Source of the DNA: Candidatus Woesearchaeota archaeon
GTDB lineage: Archaea > Nanobdellota > Nanobdellia > Woesearchaeales > CALCXY01
Length of the DNA stretch: 35,977 nucleotides
Direction of reading: 5' to 3'
NCBI GenBank assembly: GCA_937906345.1
Contig: CALCXY010000036.1
Location: 1 to 35,977 of the forward strand
Shown: in pieces, positions 1-6,884 of the stretch
Layout of the letters: each line of letters begins with the position of its first letter
How positions within the stretch are numbered: the first letter of the stretch is position 1
The notes under the pieces: model-generated
Databases searched by the model: none
What the model was told of the DNA's origin: nothing
Seen by the model: the letters and a program-made list of their open reading frames with translations, nothing else
Position numbers and translations under genes: made by a program

Positions 1-642
1 ATTCTTAACTTGAACTTTATTTTTTGCAAAATACTTCATCAATAATTCAAGAAATGAATCCTCTTCAATTTTTTTAGAAACTTTAGGTTTTTCAAGGGTT
101 AATGGTTTAATAGACTTTTCACTCTGAGTTTTATCTTTAATCTGTTTTTTCTTATCTATTTTTGTTATTTTTGCTGGAATATTTTTCTTAATTCCAGTAG
201 GCAACCCCATCTTCTTTTTGATAAGTTGTGATGCATCATCTTGCGAAGTAAGATACCACTTCCAAAAAACTGTTTTATTATCTCCTGTTGTTACCTCCAA
301 AGGTTTTGCAAAATCTTTTAATTGACGCAATGCTGTCCTCATAACTGGATTAAGTTTTGTATCCTCTAAAATATGTTGAGTTTTTAATTTATCATACGCT
401 TCCCTTAACTTATCATTTAAATGACTAATATAACTTTGCAGTTTTATTTCCTGACCTTGAACATAATACAATGGAGACCCTCCTATTTTTATTGTAGATA
501 CTATTACTTGCCCTTTTGAAGACAATTCTGAAAGCATAGCACTTGCCATTAAAATATTAGTTCCAACTTCTTTTGCTGCTTGAATAGGAATAATAGGACC
601 TCGTATCTTCACAAAATCTAAAACTTGACTTAAATTACTCAT
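1..642 (-). CDS. Winged-helix protein, partial (C-terminus beyond window)
   Basis: An open frame of 214 codons starts at the ATG at 640-642 and runs off the left edge without a stop. The first ~75 residues (MSNLSQVLDFVKIRGPIIPI onward) look like a winged helix: a helix-turn-helix part followed by a wing region (QVIVSTIKIGGSPLYYVQGQ). A helical middle follows with a W-K-W cluster near residue 135, then a lysine-rich linker (about residues 145-195). A TATA box centred about 26 bp upstream supports this start and a leaderless mRNA. I do not recognise a named family. DNA binding is inferred from fold resemblance only. Confidence 0.7.
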   Translation of the reverse strand, partial: MSNLSQVLDFVKIRGPIIPIQAAKEVGTNILMASAMLSELSSKGQVIVSTIKIGGSPLYYVQGQEIKLQSYISHLNDKLREAYDKLKTQHILEDTKLNPVMRTALRQLKDFAKPLEVTTGDNKTVFWKWYLTSQDDASQLIKKKMGLPTGIKKNIPAKITKIDKKKQIKDKTQSEKSIKPLTLEKPKVSKKIEEDSFLELLMKYFAKNKVQVKN

Positions 643-664
643 ACATATATGGAATACTTAGAAA

Positions 665-672
665 TTTATATA
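665..672 (-). promoter_or_regulatory. TATA box of the partial winged-helix gene
   Basis: TATATAAA on the minus strand, centred 26 bp upstream of the ATG at 642. This is the spacing expected if transcription starts at the start codon. Confidence 0.6.
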
Positions 673-693
673 CTTTGCCTTTACTGAGTTAAG

Positions 694-1224
694 TTATGGT
701 CTTAACCATCTCACTTCCCAGTAACTTACTTCTCCTTCTTCATCAACAACTCCAATTAAAAGCCTTTTTTTAGTAGAATGAGCTACTCTATTTTTAGCAG
801 CAAACTCTTGCCATGTGTTTCCTTCACTTTCATGAACAGGGTAAAGAATCCAACGTGCATGATCTTCTCCAGGTTTTACCCCTCTATCATATACTCTAAA
901 AACCGCACCAAATTTAAGAGCTGTTTTAACAATATAACCTCTATTTCTCATATCTTTGAATACACTATACTTAACAAAAAAGTTTGTTTGATTTTTTTTA
1001 GCTTTTTTTAACAATTTATCTGCATCAATTACTTTATTTCTTCCATCATACACTTCTAACCTTTCTTTTTCTACAAGGTAAAGCGCTTCCATTAAAGAAA
1101 GCTCAACTTTATTTTTTACTAAAGATCCATAGACTCCTTGAGTATAGAATTCTCTAGCATCATCTGAGTCTTCTGTAACAATTTTAGTATCTCTAAACAG
1201 TCCTTTTACTATTGCTTTAGGCAT
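694..1224 (-). CDS. endA: tRNA-intron (splicing) endonuclease EndA
   Basis: This enzyme cuts bulge-helix-bulge introns from archaeal pre-tRNA. At 176 residues it has the length of the homotetrameric alpha4 EndA type. The catalytic triad is visible: Tyr112 in FRVYDRGVKPGEDHARW, His122 in the same stretch, and Lys153 in STKKRLLIGVVD. Each lies three positions before its Methanocaldococcus counterpart (Y115, H125, K156). The C-terminus GEVSYWEVRWLRP is typical of the family. An ATG two codons earlier (1228-1230) is possible. I prefer 1224 because a weak TATA box lies 26 bp upstream of it. The gene is monocistronic, on the same strand as its left neighbour. Confidence 0.95.
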   Translation of the reverse strand: MPKAIVKGLFRDTKIVTEDSDDAREFYTQGVYGSLVKNKVELSLMEALYLVEKERLEVYDGRNKVIDADKLLKKAKKNQTNFFVKYSVFKDMRNRGYIVKTALKFGAVFRVYDRGVKPGEDHARWILYPVHESEGNTWQEFAAKNRVAHSTKKRLLIGVVDEEGEVSYWEVRWLRP

Positions 1225-1245
1225 ACACATTACACTTACAATATT

Positions 1246-1254
1246 GTTTAAAAA
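1246..1254 (-). promoter_or_regulatory. Weak TATA box of endA
   Basis: Minus-strand GTTTAAAAA-type AT box centred 26 bp before the ATG at 1224. It supports the internal start and a leaderless transcript. Confidence 0.4.
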
Positions 1255-1320
1255 TCTGCCTATTTTAAAAAATAACCTACAATAAGTTTCTATATAGAAA
1301 ATAATTAATCAACAAAAGGA

Positions 1321-1328
1321 TTAAATAC
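1321..1328 (+). promoter_or_regulatory. Probable TATA box of tRNase Z gene
   Basis: TTAAATAC centred about 26 bp upstream of the ATG at 1350. The box is a weak match, but the spacing fits other genes in this window. Confidence 0.4.
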
Positions 1329-1349
1329 ATTAGTTAATTTATTGTTTTT

Positions 1350-2240
1350 ATGGAATTACAATTTTTAGGAACAAGTGCAATGGTACCAACATCAAAACGA
1401 AACCATACGAGTATTTTTATTAAATATAAATCCCATAATATTTTGGTAGATTGTGGTGAAGGCACACAAAGACAATTAAAAATTGCAAAAATCCCATTAC
1501 CTTCAATTACAATGATTCTAATTACTCATTGGGATGGAGATCATATTTTAGGAATCCCAGGCTTAATCCAAAGTATAGCTGCTTCACAATATACTAAAAC
1601 CTTAAAGATCTTTGGTCCTAAAGGTACAAAAAGTTTTTATGAAAAACTTGCAAGTTTATTTAATCTCAAAAATAAAATTAAAGTAGAAGTCCAGGATGTA
1701 TCTTCTCAAAAATTCTTTGAAAATGAAGATTTTTTCTTAGAATCCTTGCCTGTTAACCATACTCAACCTTCTATTTGTTATAATTTTAATGAAAAAGATA
1801 AAAGAAAAGTTATCAAGTCAAAAATGAAAAAGTTAAAAGTGCCTCAAGGTCCTTTAATTGGAAAATTAGTAGCAAATAAATCTATTGTGGTAAATGGTAA
1901 AACAATCACCCCAAATCAAATAACAGAAATTAAGAAAGGAAAAAAGATTACTTGTGTTTTAGATACTAAAAACATTCCTTCTTTACCAAAATTTGCTAAA
2001 AACGCAGATGTATTGGTGTGTGAATCAACTTACTTATCAGATCTAGAAGATCGTGCATCAAAATATAAACATATGACTGCTTTACAAGCAGCACAAGTAG
2101 CTAAAAAAGCTAATGTAAATCAACTCATTTTAACTCATTTTAGTGCTAGATATAAAGACTCCTCTCCGTTAGAAATAGAGGCTAAATCAATTTTCAAGAA
2201 TACTAAGGCAGCAGAAGATTTTTTAAAAATTAATATTTAA
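1350..2240 (+). CDS. rnz: Ribonuclease Z (tRNase Z, 3' tRNA processing)
   Basis: A metallo-beta-lactamase-fold endonuclease that removes tRNA 3' trailers. It has 296 residues, typical of the short (ElaC) form. Visible family motifs are FLGTSAMVPTSKRN at the N-terminus, DCGEGTQRQL at 34-43, PVNHTQPS with His137, VLDTK with Asp205, CESTY plus KHMTA with His241, and LTHFSARY with His263. The core motif reads T-H60-W-D62-G-D64-H65 where the family normally has HxHxDH, so the second histidine is aspartate (codon 1533-1535). The other metal ligands are present, so an active enzyme is still likely. It is the only tRNase Z candidate here and is not in an operon. Confidence 0.93.
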   Translation: MELQFLGTSAMVPTSKRNHTSIFIKYKSHNILVDCGEGTQRQLKIAKIPLPSITMILITHWDGDHILGIPGLIQSIAASQYTKTLKIFGPKGTKSFYEKLASLFNLKNKIKVEVQDVSSQKFFENEDFFLESLPVNHTQPSICYNFNEKDKRKVIKSKMKKLKVPQGPLIGKLVANKSIVVNGKTITPNQITEIKKGKKITCVLDTKNIPSLPKFAKNADVLVCESTYLSDLEDRASKYKHMTALQAAQVAKKANVNQLILTHFSARYKDSSPLEIEAKSIFKNTKAAEDFLKINI

Positions 2241-2245
2241 CAAGT

Positions 2246-2455
2246 CTATTTTTTCGCAGCTAATTTAATATCTTCTGCTTTTACTGTTTTTCTTCCCGCA
2301 TGATTGGAAAACTGAACAGCTTTGGTAGCAATTTCTTCTGCATATAATTCAACAACCTCTTTCAATGCTGCTTTTGCTTTATCAGAAACTCTTTCAGCAC
2401 CTGATTTTTTAATAATTTTTTCCATTGCAGCCAAAGGAACTATTCTTTCCGACAT
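2246..2455 (-). CDS. Archaeal histone (HMf-like)
   Basis: A 69-residue single histone-fold protein that wraps DNA as a dimer or multimer. It starts with [20 protein letters not shown], followed by the long central helix ([20 protein letters not shown]) and the loop with [13 protein letters not shown]. No N- or C-terminal tails are present beyond the fold. Unlike most genes here it has a Shine-Dalgarno site: AGGAGG at 2461-2466, five bases before the ATG. A TATA box at 2511-2518 predicts transcription starting near 2487, so the mRNA would begin with a short hairpin (2467-2486) touching the ribosome binding site. The gene is convergent with rnz, with stop codons about 5 bp apart. Confidence 0.96.
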   Translation of the reverse strand: MSERIVPLAAMEKIIKKSGAERVSDKAKAALKEVVELYAEEIATKAVQFSNHAGRKTVKAEDIKLAAKK

Positions 2456-2466
2456 TTAAGCCTCCT

Positions 2467-2486
2467 AAACCCTTATTTTTGGGTTT
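2467..2486 (-). promoter_or_regulatory. Inverted repeat at predicted 5' end of histone mRNA
   Basis: AAACCC (2467-2472) and GGGTTT (2481-2486) are perfectly complementary with an 8-base loop. The repeat lies directly before the AGGAGG ribosome binding site and starts at the TSS predicted from the TATA box. Confidence 0.45.
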
Positions 2487-2510
2487 ACAAACTTTTTTAG
2501 CCTTTAATTT

Positions 2511-2518
2511 ATTTAAAT
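2511..2518 (-). promoter_or_regulatory. TATA box of histone gene
   Basis: ATTTAAAT in an AT-rich context. It predicts a TSS near 2487 and a leader of about 32 bases, which is unusual in this window. Confidence 0.45.
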
Positions 2519-2535
2519 CTATGGTTTTCAAAACA

Positions 2536-2542
2536 TTTAAAT
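2536..2542 (+). promoter_or_regulatory. TATA box of hjc
   Basis: TTTAAAT centred 28 bp before the ATG at 2567, consistent with a leaderless mRNA. Confidence 0.45.
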
Positions 2543-2566
2543 CCACTAAAAAGTAAAAAATAGATT

Positions 2567-2971
2567 ATGAGCAGAAAAAGTAAAGGTATAAACGCAGAAC
2601 GTGATTTAATTCATAAGTTTTGGGCAGTTAATATTCCCTCAATTAGAGTTGCTGGTTCTGGGTCAATAAAATATCCTGTTCCTGATGTCCTTGTAGGAAC
2701 TCCAAAAAATAAACTAGCTATTGAATGTAAATCAACAAAATCTCTTTATCAATATTTCACATTTGAAGAAGTGAAACAATTAATTGAATTCTCTCATTTA
2801 TTCGGAGCAACACCTTATTTAGGTGTAAAATTCAATAATAAACAATGGATTTTCCTTAAACCTGAGAATACTCCTAAGTCAAATCTACATTTTATCATAA
2901 AATCAGATAAAACCTATAAAAAAGCCCTTATTTTTGATGATTTGGTCAAAACATTGAAAGAATCATTCTAG
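2567..2971 (+). CDS. hjc: Holliday junction resolvase Hjc
   Basis: An archaeal structure-specific nuclease that resolves four-way DNA junctions in recombination and fork repair. It has 134 residues, near the normal family size. The PD-(D/E)XK active site is complete: Glu11 in KGINAERDL, Asp40 in YPVPDVLVG, and Glu53-x-Lys55 in AIECKST. The conserved Ser33 region (VAGSGSIKYP) precedes it. The mRNA is predicted to be leaderless from a TATA box at 2536-2542. The gene is divergent from the histone gene, separated by about 110 bp, and is followed by T-runs at 3017-3022 and 3036-3040 that may terminate transcription. Confidence 0.95.
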   Translation: MSRKSKGINAERDLIHKFWAVNIPSIRVAGSGSIKYPVPDVLVGTPKNKLAIECKSTKSLYQYFTFEEVKQLIEFSHLFGATPYLGVKFNNKQWIFLKPENTPKSNLHFIIKSDKTYKKALIFDDLVKTLKESF

Positions 2972-3016
2972 AGTAACAATAAATAATAATTTGTGCTTAT
3001 TTTAACAAACAAGGCA

Positions 3017-3040
3017 TTTTTTAAATCTTTTACAATTTTT
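3017..3040 (+). terminator. Possible T-run terminator after hjc
   Basis: T6 at 3017-3022 and T5 at 3036-3040, 46-70 bp downstream of the hjc stop. Archaeal RNA polymerase terminates on oligo-T without needing a hairpin. The region is AT-rich, so support is modest. Confidence 0.3.
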
Positions 3041-3136
3041 AAAAGAAAAAATAATCTAATTTTGATAAATAAACGTTTAATTAAGTTAATTTTGACAAAA
3101 TAAGACTTTTTTAACCTCTATTTTCCCAAAATAAAA

Positions 3137-3152
3137 CCGAAAGGTTTATAAA
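3137..3152 (+). promoter_or_regulatory. BRE and TATA box of tfe-prs operon
   Basis: CCGAAAGG (BRE-like, 3137-3144) followed by TTTATAAA (3145-3152). It is centred 26-27 bp before the ATG at 3175 and is one of the best promoter matches in the window. Confidence 0.7.
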
Positions 3153-3174
3153 CACTACTACCCATAATTAGGTA

Positions 3175-3759
3175 ATGGGGGGAACAATGAGAATTACCAA
3201 TAAGATTATAGAAGGAGTAGTCACTGAAGTAGCTGGCGATGAAGTAATCCCTCTTGTTAAGTATCTCAAAAATAAAAAAAATATATCTGAGTTTAAAATT
3301 GCCCAGGTTCTTAAAGCAGAAGTTAACGCTACTAGAAACATGCTTTATAGATTATATGATGCTAATTTAGTTAGTTTTATCAGAAAAAAGGATAAGAAAA
3401 AAGGTTGGTATATTTACTATTGGACTTTTAATCCTAAAACTGTAGGATTTTTAACTCAAACTATTAAAAAGAAGAGAATTGAAAGCCTAAAAGAAAGGTT
3501 AAAAAGAGAAAATCAAGGAAATTTTTACATTTGCCCTGATCAATGTATGCGCTTAGACTTTGAACAAGCTTCAAATTATGAATTTAAGTGTATGGAATGT
3601 GGAAAATTACTAGAATATGATGATAATCAAGAAACTATTTTAAATATTCAAAAAGAAATTGAAGATTTAGAGTTTGTTGAAGTTAAAAAACCTAAACCAA
3701 CCAAAAAGGTTATAAAATCTAAGAAATCTAAACCTCCTAAAAAGAGGAAAAAGAAATAA
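3175..3759 (+). CDS. tfe: Transcription factor E alpha subunit (TFE)
   Basis: The archaeal homologue of TFIIE-alpha, which binds RNA polymerase and helps open promoters. It has 194 residues: an extended winged helix (about 10-95, with LVKYLKNKKNISEFKIAQ and GWYIYYW), a basic coiled linker (98-113), and a zinc ribbon with Cys120, Cys124, Cys139 and Cys142. A lysine-rich tail (about 170-194) is unusual in length. Two starts are possible. The ATG at 3175 lies where leaderless transcription would begin. The ATG at 3187 follows a G-run. I chose 3175 from the TATA spacing. The stop overlaps the prs start by one base (TAATG), so the two genes form an operon. Confidence 0.93.
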   Translation: MGGTMRITNKIIEGVVTEVAGDEVIPLVKYLKNKKNISEFKIAQVLKAEVNATRNMLYRLYDANLVSFIRKKDKKKGWYIYYWTFNPKTVGFLTQTIKKKRIESLKERLKRENQGNFYICPDQCMRLDFEQASNYEFKCMECGKLLEYDDNQETILNIQKEIEDLEFVEVKKPKPTKKVIKSKKSKPPKKRKKK

Positions 3760-4622
3760 TGATTATTCTTGATTTAGAGGAAACTAATCTCGCTAAACAT
3801 ATAGCAACTAATCTTCGTTGTAAATATTCTAAAGTTAAAATTGATCATTTCCCTGATACTGAACATAAAATAACTATCCAAACAAATGTTAAAAATCAAT
3901 CAGTTATCCTAGTAAAATCAATTTTCCCAGCAAATGATTCTTTAATAGACTTAATTTTTACAGCATCCTATTGTAAAACCCTTGGAGCTAAAAGAATTAT
4001 CATGGTGTGCCCATATTTAGGCTATATGCGCCAAGATAAACAATTCCATAAGTATGAAGTAGTCTCAGCCCCTATTATGGCTAAACTCATAAGCACATAC
4101 GCTGATGAGCTCATTACAATTGATCCTCATCTTCATAGAATCCCTAAATTAAGTAAAATCTTCTCAATTAAAACTAAAACATTAACTGCAGTTGATTTAA
4201 TAGCCAATCACATTAAAAAAAATATTAAAGATGGAGTGATTATAGGACCAGATGGTGAATCTTACCAATGGGACATTGCAGTTGCAAAAATAACCCATTT
4301 CCCCTTCACAATTCTAAAAAAAGTAAGAAAATCCTCATATAATATTAAGATTACATTCAATGATAAAATTGATGTAAAAGGGAAAAATGTTATCATTATT
4401 GATGATGTAATAAGCACTGGAAGAACCCTTCTCAAGACAATTAACCATGTTAAATCATTTAAACCTAAAGGGATCTATTGTTTTGCTACTCATGGTGTTT
4501 TAGCAGGTGATGCAGCTTCTAAAATTGTTAAAACAGGTGCTAAATTAATTTGTACTAACACTATTCCAAATAAATATGATAAAATTGATATTTCTAAATT
4601 AATTAGTGACTCTATTAAGTAA
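3759..4622 (+). CDS. prs: Ribose-phosphate pyrophosphokinase (PRPP synthetase)
   Basis: This enzyme makes PRPP from ribose 5-phosphate and ATP for nucleotide and histidine synthesis. The 287 residues match the short archaeal class. Visible motifs are HFPDTEHKI at 30-38, PYLGYMRQDKQF at 85-96 (ATP and catalytic region), TIDPHLHRI at 120-128 (metal and ATP flag), IGPDGES at 162-168, and the PRPP-binding loop IIIDDVISTGRT at 212-223. It starts inside the tfe stop codon (TAATG), so it is probably translated by coupling. Pairing a basal transcription factor with PRPP synthesis is a gene-order observation and does not by itself imply a shared function. Confidence 0.95.
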   Translation: MIILDLEETNLAKHIATNLRCKYSKVKIDHFPDTEHKITIQTNVKNQSVILVKSIFPANDSLIDLIFTASYCKTLGAKRIIMVCPYLGYMRQDKQFHKYEVVSAPIMAKLISTYADELITIDPHLHRIPKLSKIFSIKTKTLTAVDLIANHIKKNIKDGVIIGPDGESYQWDIAVAKITHFPFTILKKVRKSSYNIKITFNDKIDVKGKNVIIIDDVISTGRTLLKTINHVKSFKPKGIYCFATHGVLAGDAASKIVKTGAKLICTNTIPNKYDKIDISKLISDSIK

Positions 4623-4662
4623 ATTATTCTGAATTAACAGTAAAATCATAAAGAATTAAATT

Positions 4663-4683
4663 AAAAAAGCAAGAATAAAAAAA
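4663..4683 (-). terminator. Double T-run terminator of the small membrane protein gene
   Basis: On the minus strand, T7 (4677-4683) immediately follows the stop codon and T6 (4663-4668) lies 8 bp further on. This is the arrangement expected of an archaeal oligo-T terminator. Confidence 0.5.
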
Positions 4684-4914
4684 TTATTTTTTACGTTTCT
4701 TTCTAGACTTTTTCTTAGGAGAACTTTTTCTTGCACCAACTTTTCTTTCAATTTTAATCTCTTCAGCCATAATTCTCTCTGCAAGTTTCTCAATATGCAT
4801 TTCTAATCGTGCAACCCTTCTCTCCATAATAACTAGAATACGTAAGCTGTAAACAATAGCAGCTAAAACACCAATGATAATCGCAAGTGTAACTTGAGTA
4901 ACATCTAAAACCAT
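4684..4914 (-). CDS. Small single-pass membrane protein with basic tail
   Basis: Unrecognised family. It has 76 residues from the ATG at 4912-4914: a hydrophobic segment of about 23 residues (TLAIIIGVLAAIVYSLRILV), a charged amphipathic stretch (RRVARLEMHIEKLAERIM) likely to form a coiled coil, then a very basic C-terminus (KKKSRKKRKK). I chose this start because GAGGTGG, a strong match to the 16S anti-Shine-Dalgarno sequence, lies four bases upstream. An upstream in-frame ATG at 4954-4956 would add 14 residues and lies near the predicted TSS, so it cannot be excluded. The basic tail would suit a cytoplasmic nucleic acid or ribosome contact (inference). Confidence 0.65.
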   Translation of the reverse strand: MVLDVTQVTLAIIIGVLAAIVYSLRILVIMERRVARLEMHIEKLAERIMAEEIKIERKVGARKSSPKKKSRKKRKK

Positions 4915-4974
4915 TTTTCCACCTCTTTTTTGGATACTCCCACTAATACTTATCATTAAATCTAGAGGTTGTAG

Positions 4975-4982
4975 TATATAAA
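4975..4982 (-). promoter_or_regulatory. TATA box of the small membrane protein gene
   Basis: TTTATATA on the minus strand predicts a TSS near 4952, giving a leader of about 38 bases before the Shine-Dalgarno-preceded ATG. Confidence 0.5.
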
Positions 4983-5016
4983 GTTTGTGTTTTTAAATAT
5001 TAATAAAAAAAATAGA

Positions 5017-5024
5017 TTTATATT
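5017..5024 (+). promoter_or_regulatory. TATA box of alpha/beta hydrolase gene
   Basis: TTTATATT centred 26-27 bp before the ATG at 5047, consistent with leaderless transcription. Confidence 0.55.
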
Positions 5025-5046
5025 CTATTATCTATAAACCTGAATC

Positions 5047-5820
5047 ATGAATAAAAAATCAATAAAATTAAACTACAAAGACACTGAAATACTAATTTCT
5101 TCAAATATTAGAGAAAATTCAGATAATTGGATCATATGTTTACATGGATTACAAACTAATAAATCAATGTATAATCCTATCTTTTCAGTTTCTGACCTTA
5201 ACAAATATTCAATCCTGGCATTAGATTTTGTGGGTTTTGGAGATTCCTCTAAACCGGAACATTTTTCATATTCTCTTGGAGATCAAACTGAAATTATTCT
5301 TAAAATAATTAAAAATATTAAACCTAAAAAATTGAATCTTATTGGACATAGTTTAGGAGGGATGATTGGAACATTATTATTAGAAAAAACAAACATTAAT
5401 TCTTTCATTAATTTAGAAGGAAATTTAATTTTTCAAGATTGTGGAGCGAGTAACGAAGTAAATCAATTAAGGTTTGATGAATTTCAACATAAATACTATC
5501 CTCAATTAAAAAAAGAACTTAAAAATTCAAAAACCTATAATGCAATATTAAGATCATCTAGTTTAGAAAAGATTCCAGATTTTGTATTTTTTAAATCTTC
5601 TCAATCAATAGTAAAATTATCAAAATCAAATCTATTAAAAAAATTTATTGAACTGCCAGATAATAAATTATATATTTATGGAGATAAAAATAAAGAAAAA
5701 ATCAATTCTTTACCCAAAAATTTTGAAACTGCTTCAATAAAAAATTCAGGACATTTTATGTTATTAGACAATCCTCAAGAGAGTTTAAAAAAAATAATAG
5801 AATTTCTTAAAAAAAATTAA
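5047..5820 (+). CDS. Alpha/beta-fold hydrolase
   Basis: A 257-residue serine hydrolase of unknown substrate. The oxyanion motif is in CLHGLQTNKSMY (31-42). The nucleophile elbow GHSLGG places Ser102. Asp213 in IYGDKN and His236 in NSGHFMLLDNP complete the catalytic triad. LDFVGFGDSSKP (59-70) is the usual loop before the lid region. No signal peptide or membrane segment is seen, so the protein is probably cytoplasmic. Esterase, lipase or peptidase activity cannot be told apart from sequence. The gene is monocistronic with a leaderless-type promoter, convergent with the TrmB-type regulator; the stops are 4 bp apart. Confidence 0.85.
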   Translation: MNKKSIKLNYKDTEILISSNIRENSDNWIICLHGLQTNKSMYNPIFSVSDLNKYSILALDFVGFGDSSKPEHFSYSLGDQTEIILKIIKNIKPKKLNLIGHSLGGMIGTLLLEKTNINSFINLEGNLIFQDCGASNEVNQLRFDEFQHKYYPQLKKELKNSKTYNAILRSSSLEKIPDFVFFKSSQSIVKLSKSNLLKKFIELPDNKLYIYGDKNKEKINSLPKNFETASIKNSGHFMLLDNPQESLKKIIEFLKKN

Positions 5821-5824
5821 AAAC

Positions 5825-6619
5825 CTATTTCAAACTTTTCCATGTTTTTTCAAACATAGTAGAGTAAGCTTCACAAAAAAATGGACTATTAACCCAAACC
5901 CCTGTGTCGTAGCTTTCATGAATCTCTTCATTGTTGCTTAACATAAAAATTACTTGGGAGTTATCAACAATACATGCTCTTGCACTTAAATCGCTTGCTT
6001 CTTTAAAATCAGATAATTCTTTAACTTTCTTTATTGCATCTGTATTTTTCTTAGTTGAAGGTGCAACAATTCTAATTTTAACACCAGAATCTTTTGCTTG
6101 TTTTAATGAAGAATATAACTTGTCTGCTTTTTTTATAATGCCTGTTTCAGTTGAAATTAAAACAACACTTTCTTTAGCATTTTTAATTGAGAATTCTAAG
6201 TGGTGATATAAGTTGTCAGTTCCTTTTAAGAATCCTGATAAATCAGTTGGTTCAACCAATTCAATCCCATTTTTATGAAGTAAATCAAGTTCTTTTAATA
6301 CTTCTGTATCTTTTAATTTATCAAGAACTTCTGCTTTCTTTTCTGCATCGTCTTGTAATTTTCTTTTTACTCTCTCTAACACTTCTGTTGGAGAAACAGC
6401 AATATATTTGATTGGCTTACCAATCTTCATGATTATGAAACCTTTCTTTTCTAATGACTCTAAAACATCATATGTTCTTGATCTTGGAACATTTGCAATA
6501 TCTGATAATTCACCAGCAGTAGAAATTCCTCTTGATAATAAAGCAGCCCATAGTTTACTTTCATAACTATTTAAGCCAAAGTCTTTTAATCTGTTTAAAA
6601 ATTCATGTTGTACTATCAT
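5825..6619 (-). CDS. TrmB-family transcriptional regulator
   Basis: A 264-residue protein with an N-terminal TrmB winged helix (about 10-75; LKDFGLNSYESKLWAALLSR, then VPRSRTYDVLESLEKKGFI), a coiled linker (about 80-115) and a C-terminal PLD-like sensor domain (VVLISTETGII, GVKIRIVAP, ARACIVDNSQVIFML). TrmB proteins usually respond to sugars or other small molecules. No sugar transporter is nearby, so the ligand is unknown. It faces away from orc1 across the putative origin. The TATA box at 6660-6667 gives a short leader, and a 9-bp inverted repeat (6676-6701) just upstream could be its operator (inference). Confidence 0.88.
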   Translation of the reverse strand: MIVQHEFLNRLKDFGLNSYESKLWAALLSRGISTAGELSDIANVPRSRTYDVLESLEKKGFIIMKIGKPIKYIAVSPTEVLERVKRKLQDDAEKKAEVLDKLKDTEVLKELDLLHKNGIELVEPTDLSGFLKGTDNLYHHLEFSIKNAKESVVLISTETGIIKKADKLYSSLKQAKDSGVKIRIVAPSTKKNTDAIKKVKELSDFKEASDLSARACIVDNSQVIFMLSNNEEIHESYDTGVWVNSPFFCEAYSTMFEKTWKSLK

Positions 6620-6659
6620 CGTTTAAACCCCCAACTACATATTGCAAATACCACAATCA

Positions 6660-6667
6660 TATATAAA
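6660..6667 (-). promoter_or_regulatory. TATA box of the TrmB-type regulator
   Basis: TTTATATA on the minus strand, followed by a predicted leader of about 18 bases to the ATG at 6619. Confidence 0.5.
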
Positions 6668-6675
6668 CCTTTCTA

Positions 6676-6701
6676 TTTTTGTTATTCAAAAGTAACAAAA
6701 A
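6676..6701. promoter_or_regulatory. 9-bp inverted repeat upstream of TrmB-type gene
   Basis: TTTTTGTTA (6676-6684) and TAACAAAAA (6693-6701) are perfect complements with an 8-bp spacer. The repeat lies directly upstream of the TATA box of the regulator and beside the putative origin. It is a candidate operator or origin accessory site. Confidence 0.4.
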
Positions 6702-6841
6702 AAACAAAGTCACATACCACCCCCTAATTTCCTTTGGAATATCCTTTAATTTTAGAAGGTTTGTGTTTATTTATTTTCTATATAGTAATAATAATAATTA
6801 ATATAATAATAATTATTTATTATACCATATTTTCCACATGA

Positions 6842-6867
6842 AATCAAGGGGTCTCATATCCTTGATT
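6842..6867. repeat. 8-bp perfect inverted repeat in the origin region
   Basis: AATCAAGG (6842-6849) and CCTTGATT (6860-6867) with a 10-bp spacer. The left arm overlaps the G-string end of the right ORB-like box. Confidence 0.45.
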
Positions 6868-6876
6868 ACAACAATA

Positions 6877-6884
6877 TTTATAAG
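6877..6884 (+). promoter_or_regulatory. TATA box of orc1/cdc6-DP1-DP2 operon
   Basis: TTTATAAG centred 26-27 bp before the ATG at 6907. The mini-ORB at 6890-6904 fills the space between the TATA box and the predicted TSS, so bound Orc1 could repress its own operon (inference). Confidence 0.6.

Noticed and set aside
3053-3110. Repeated AATTTTGA words and an ATTTTG-A-CAAAAT dyad upstream of tfe
   Set aside because: The region is very AT-rich and such short repeats are expected by chance. No consistent spacing to the promoter was seen.
6786-6824. AT-rich trinucleotide-like run as CRISPR or satellite repeat
   Set aside because: It is a single A/T-only tract without spacers, better explained as the unwinding element of the origin.
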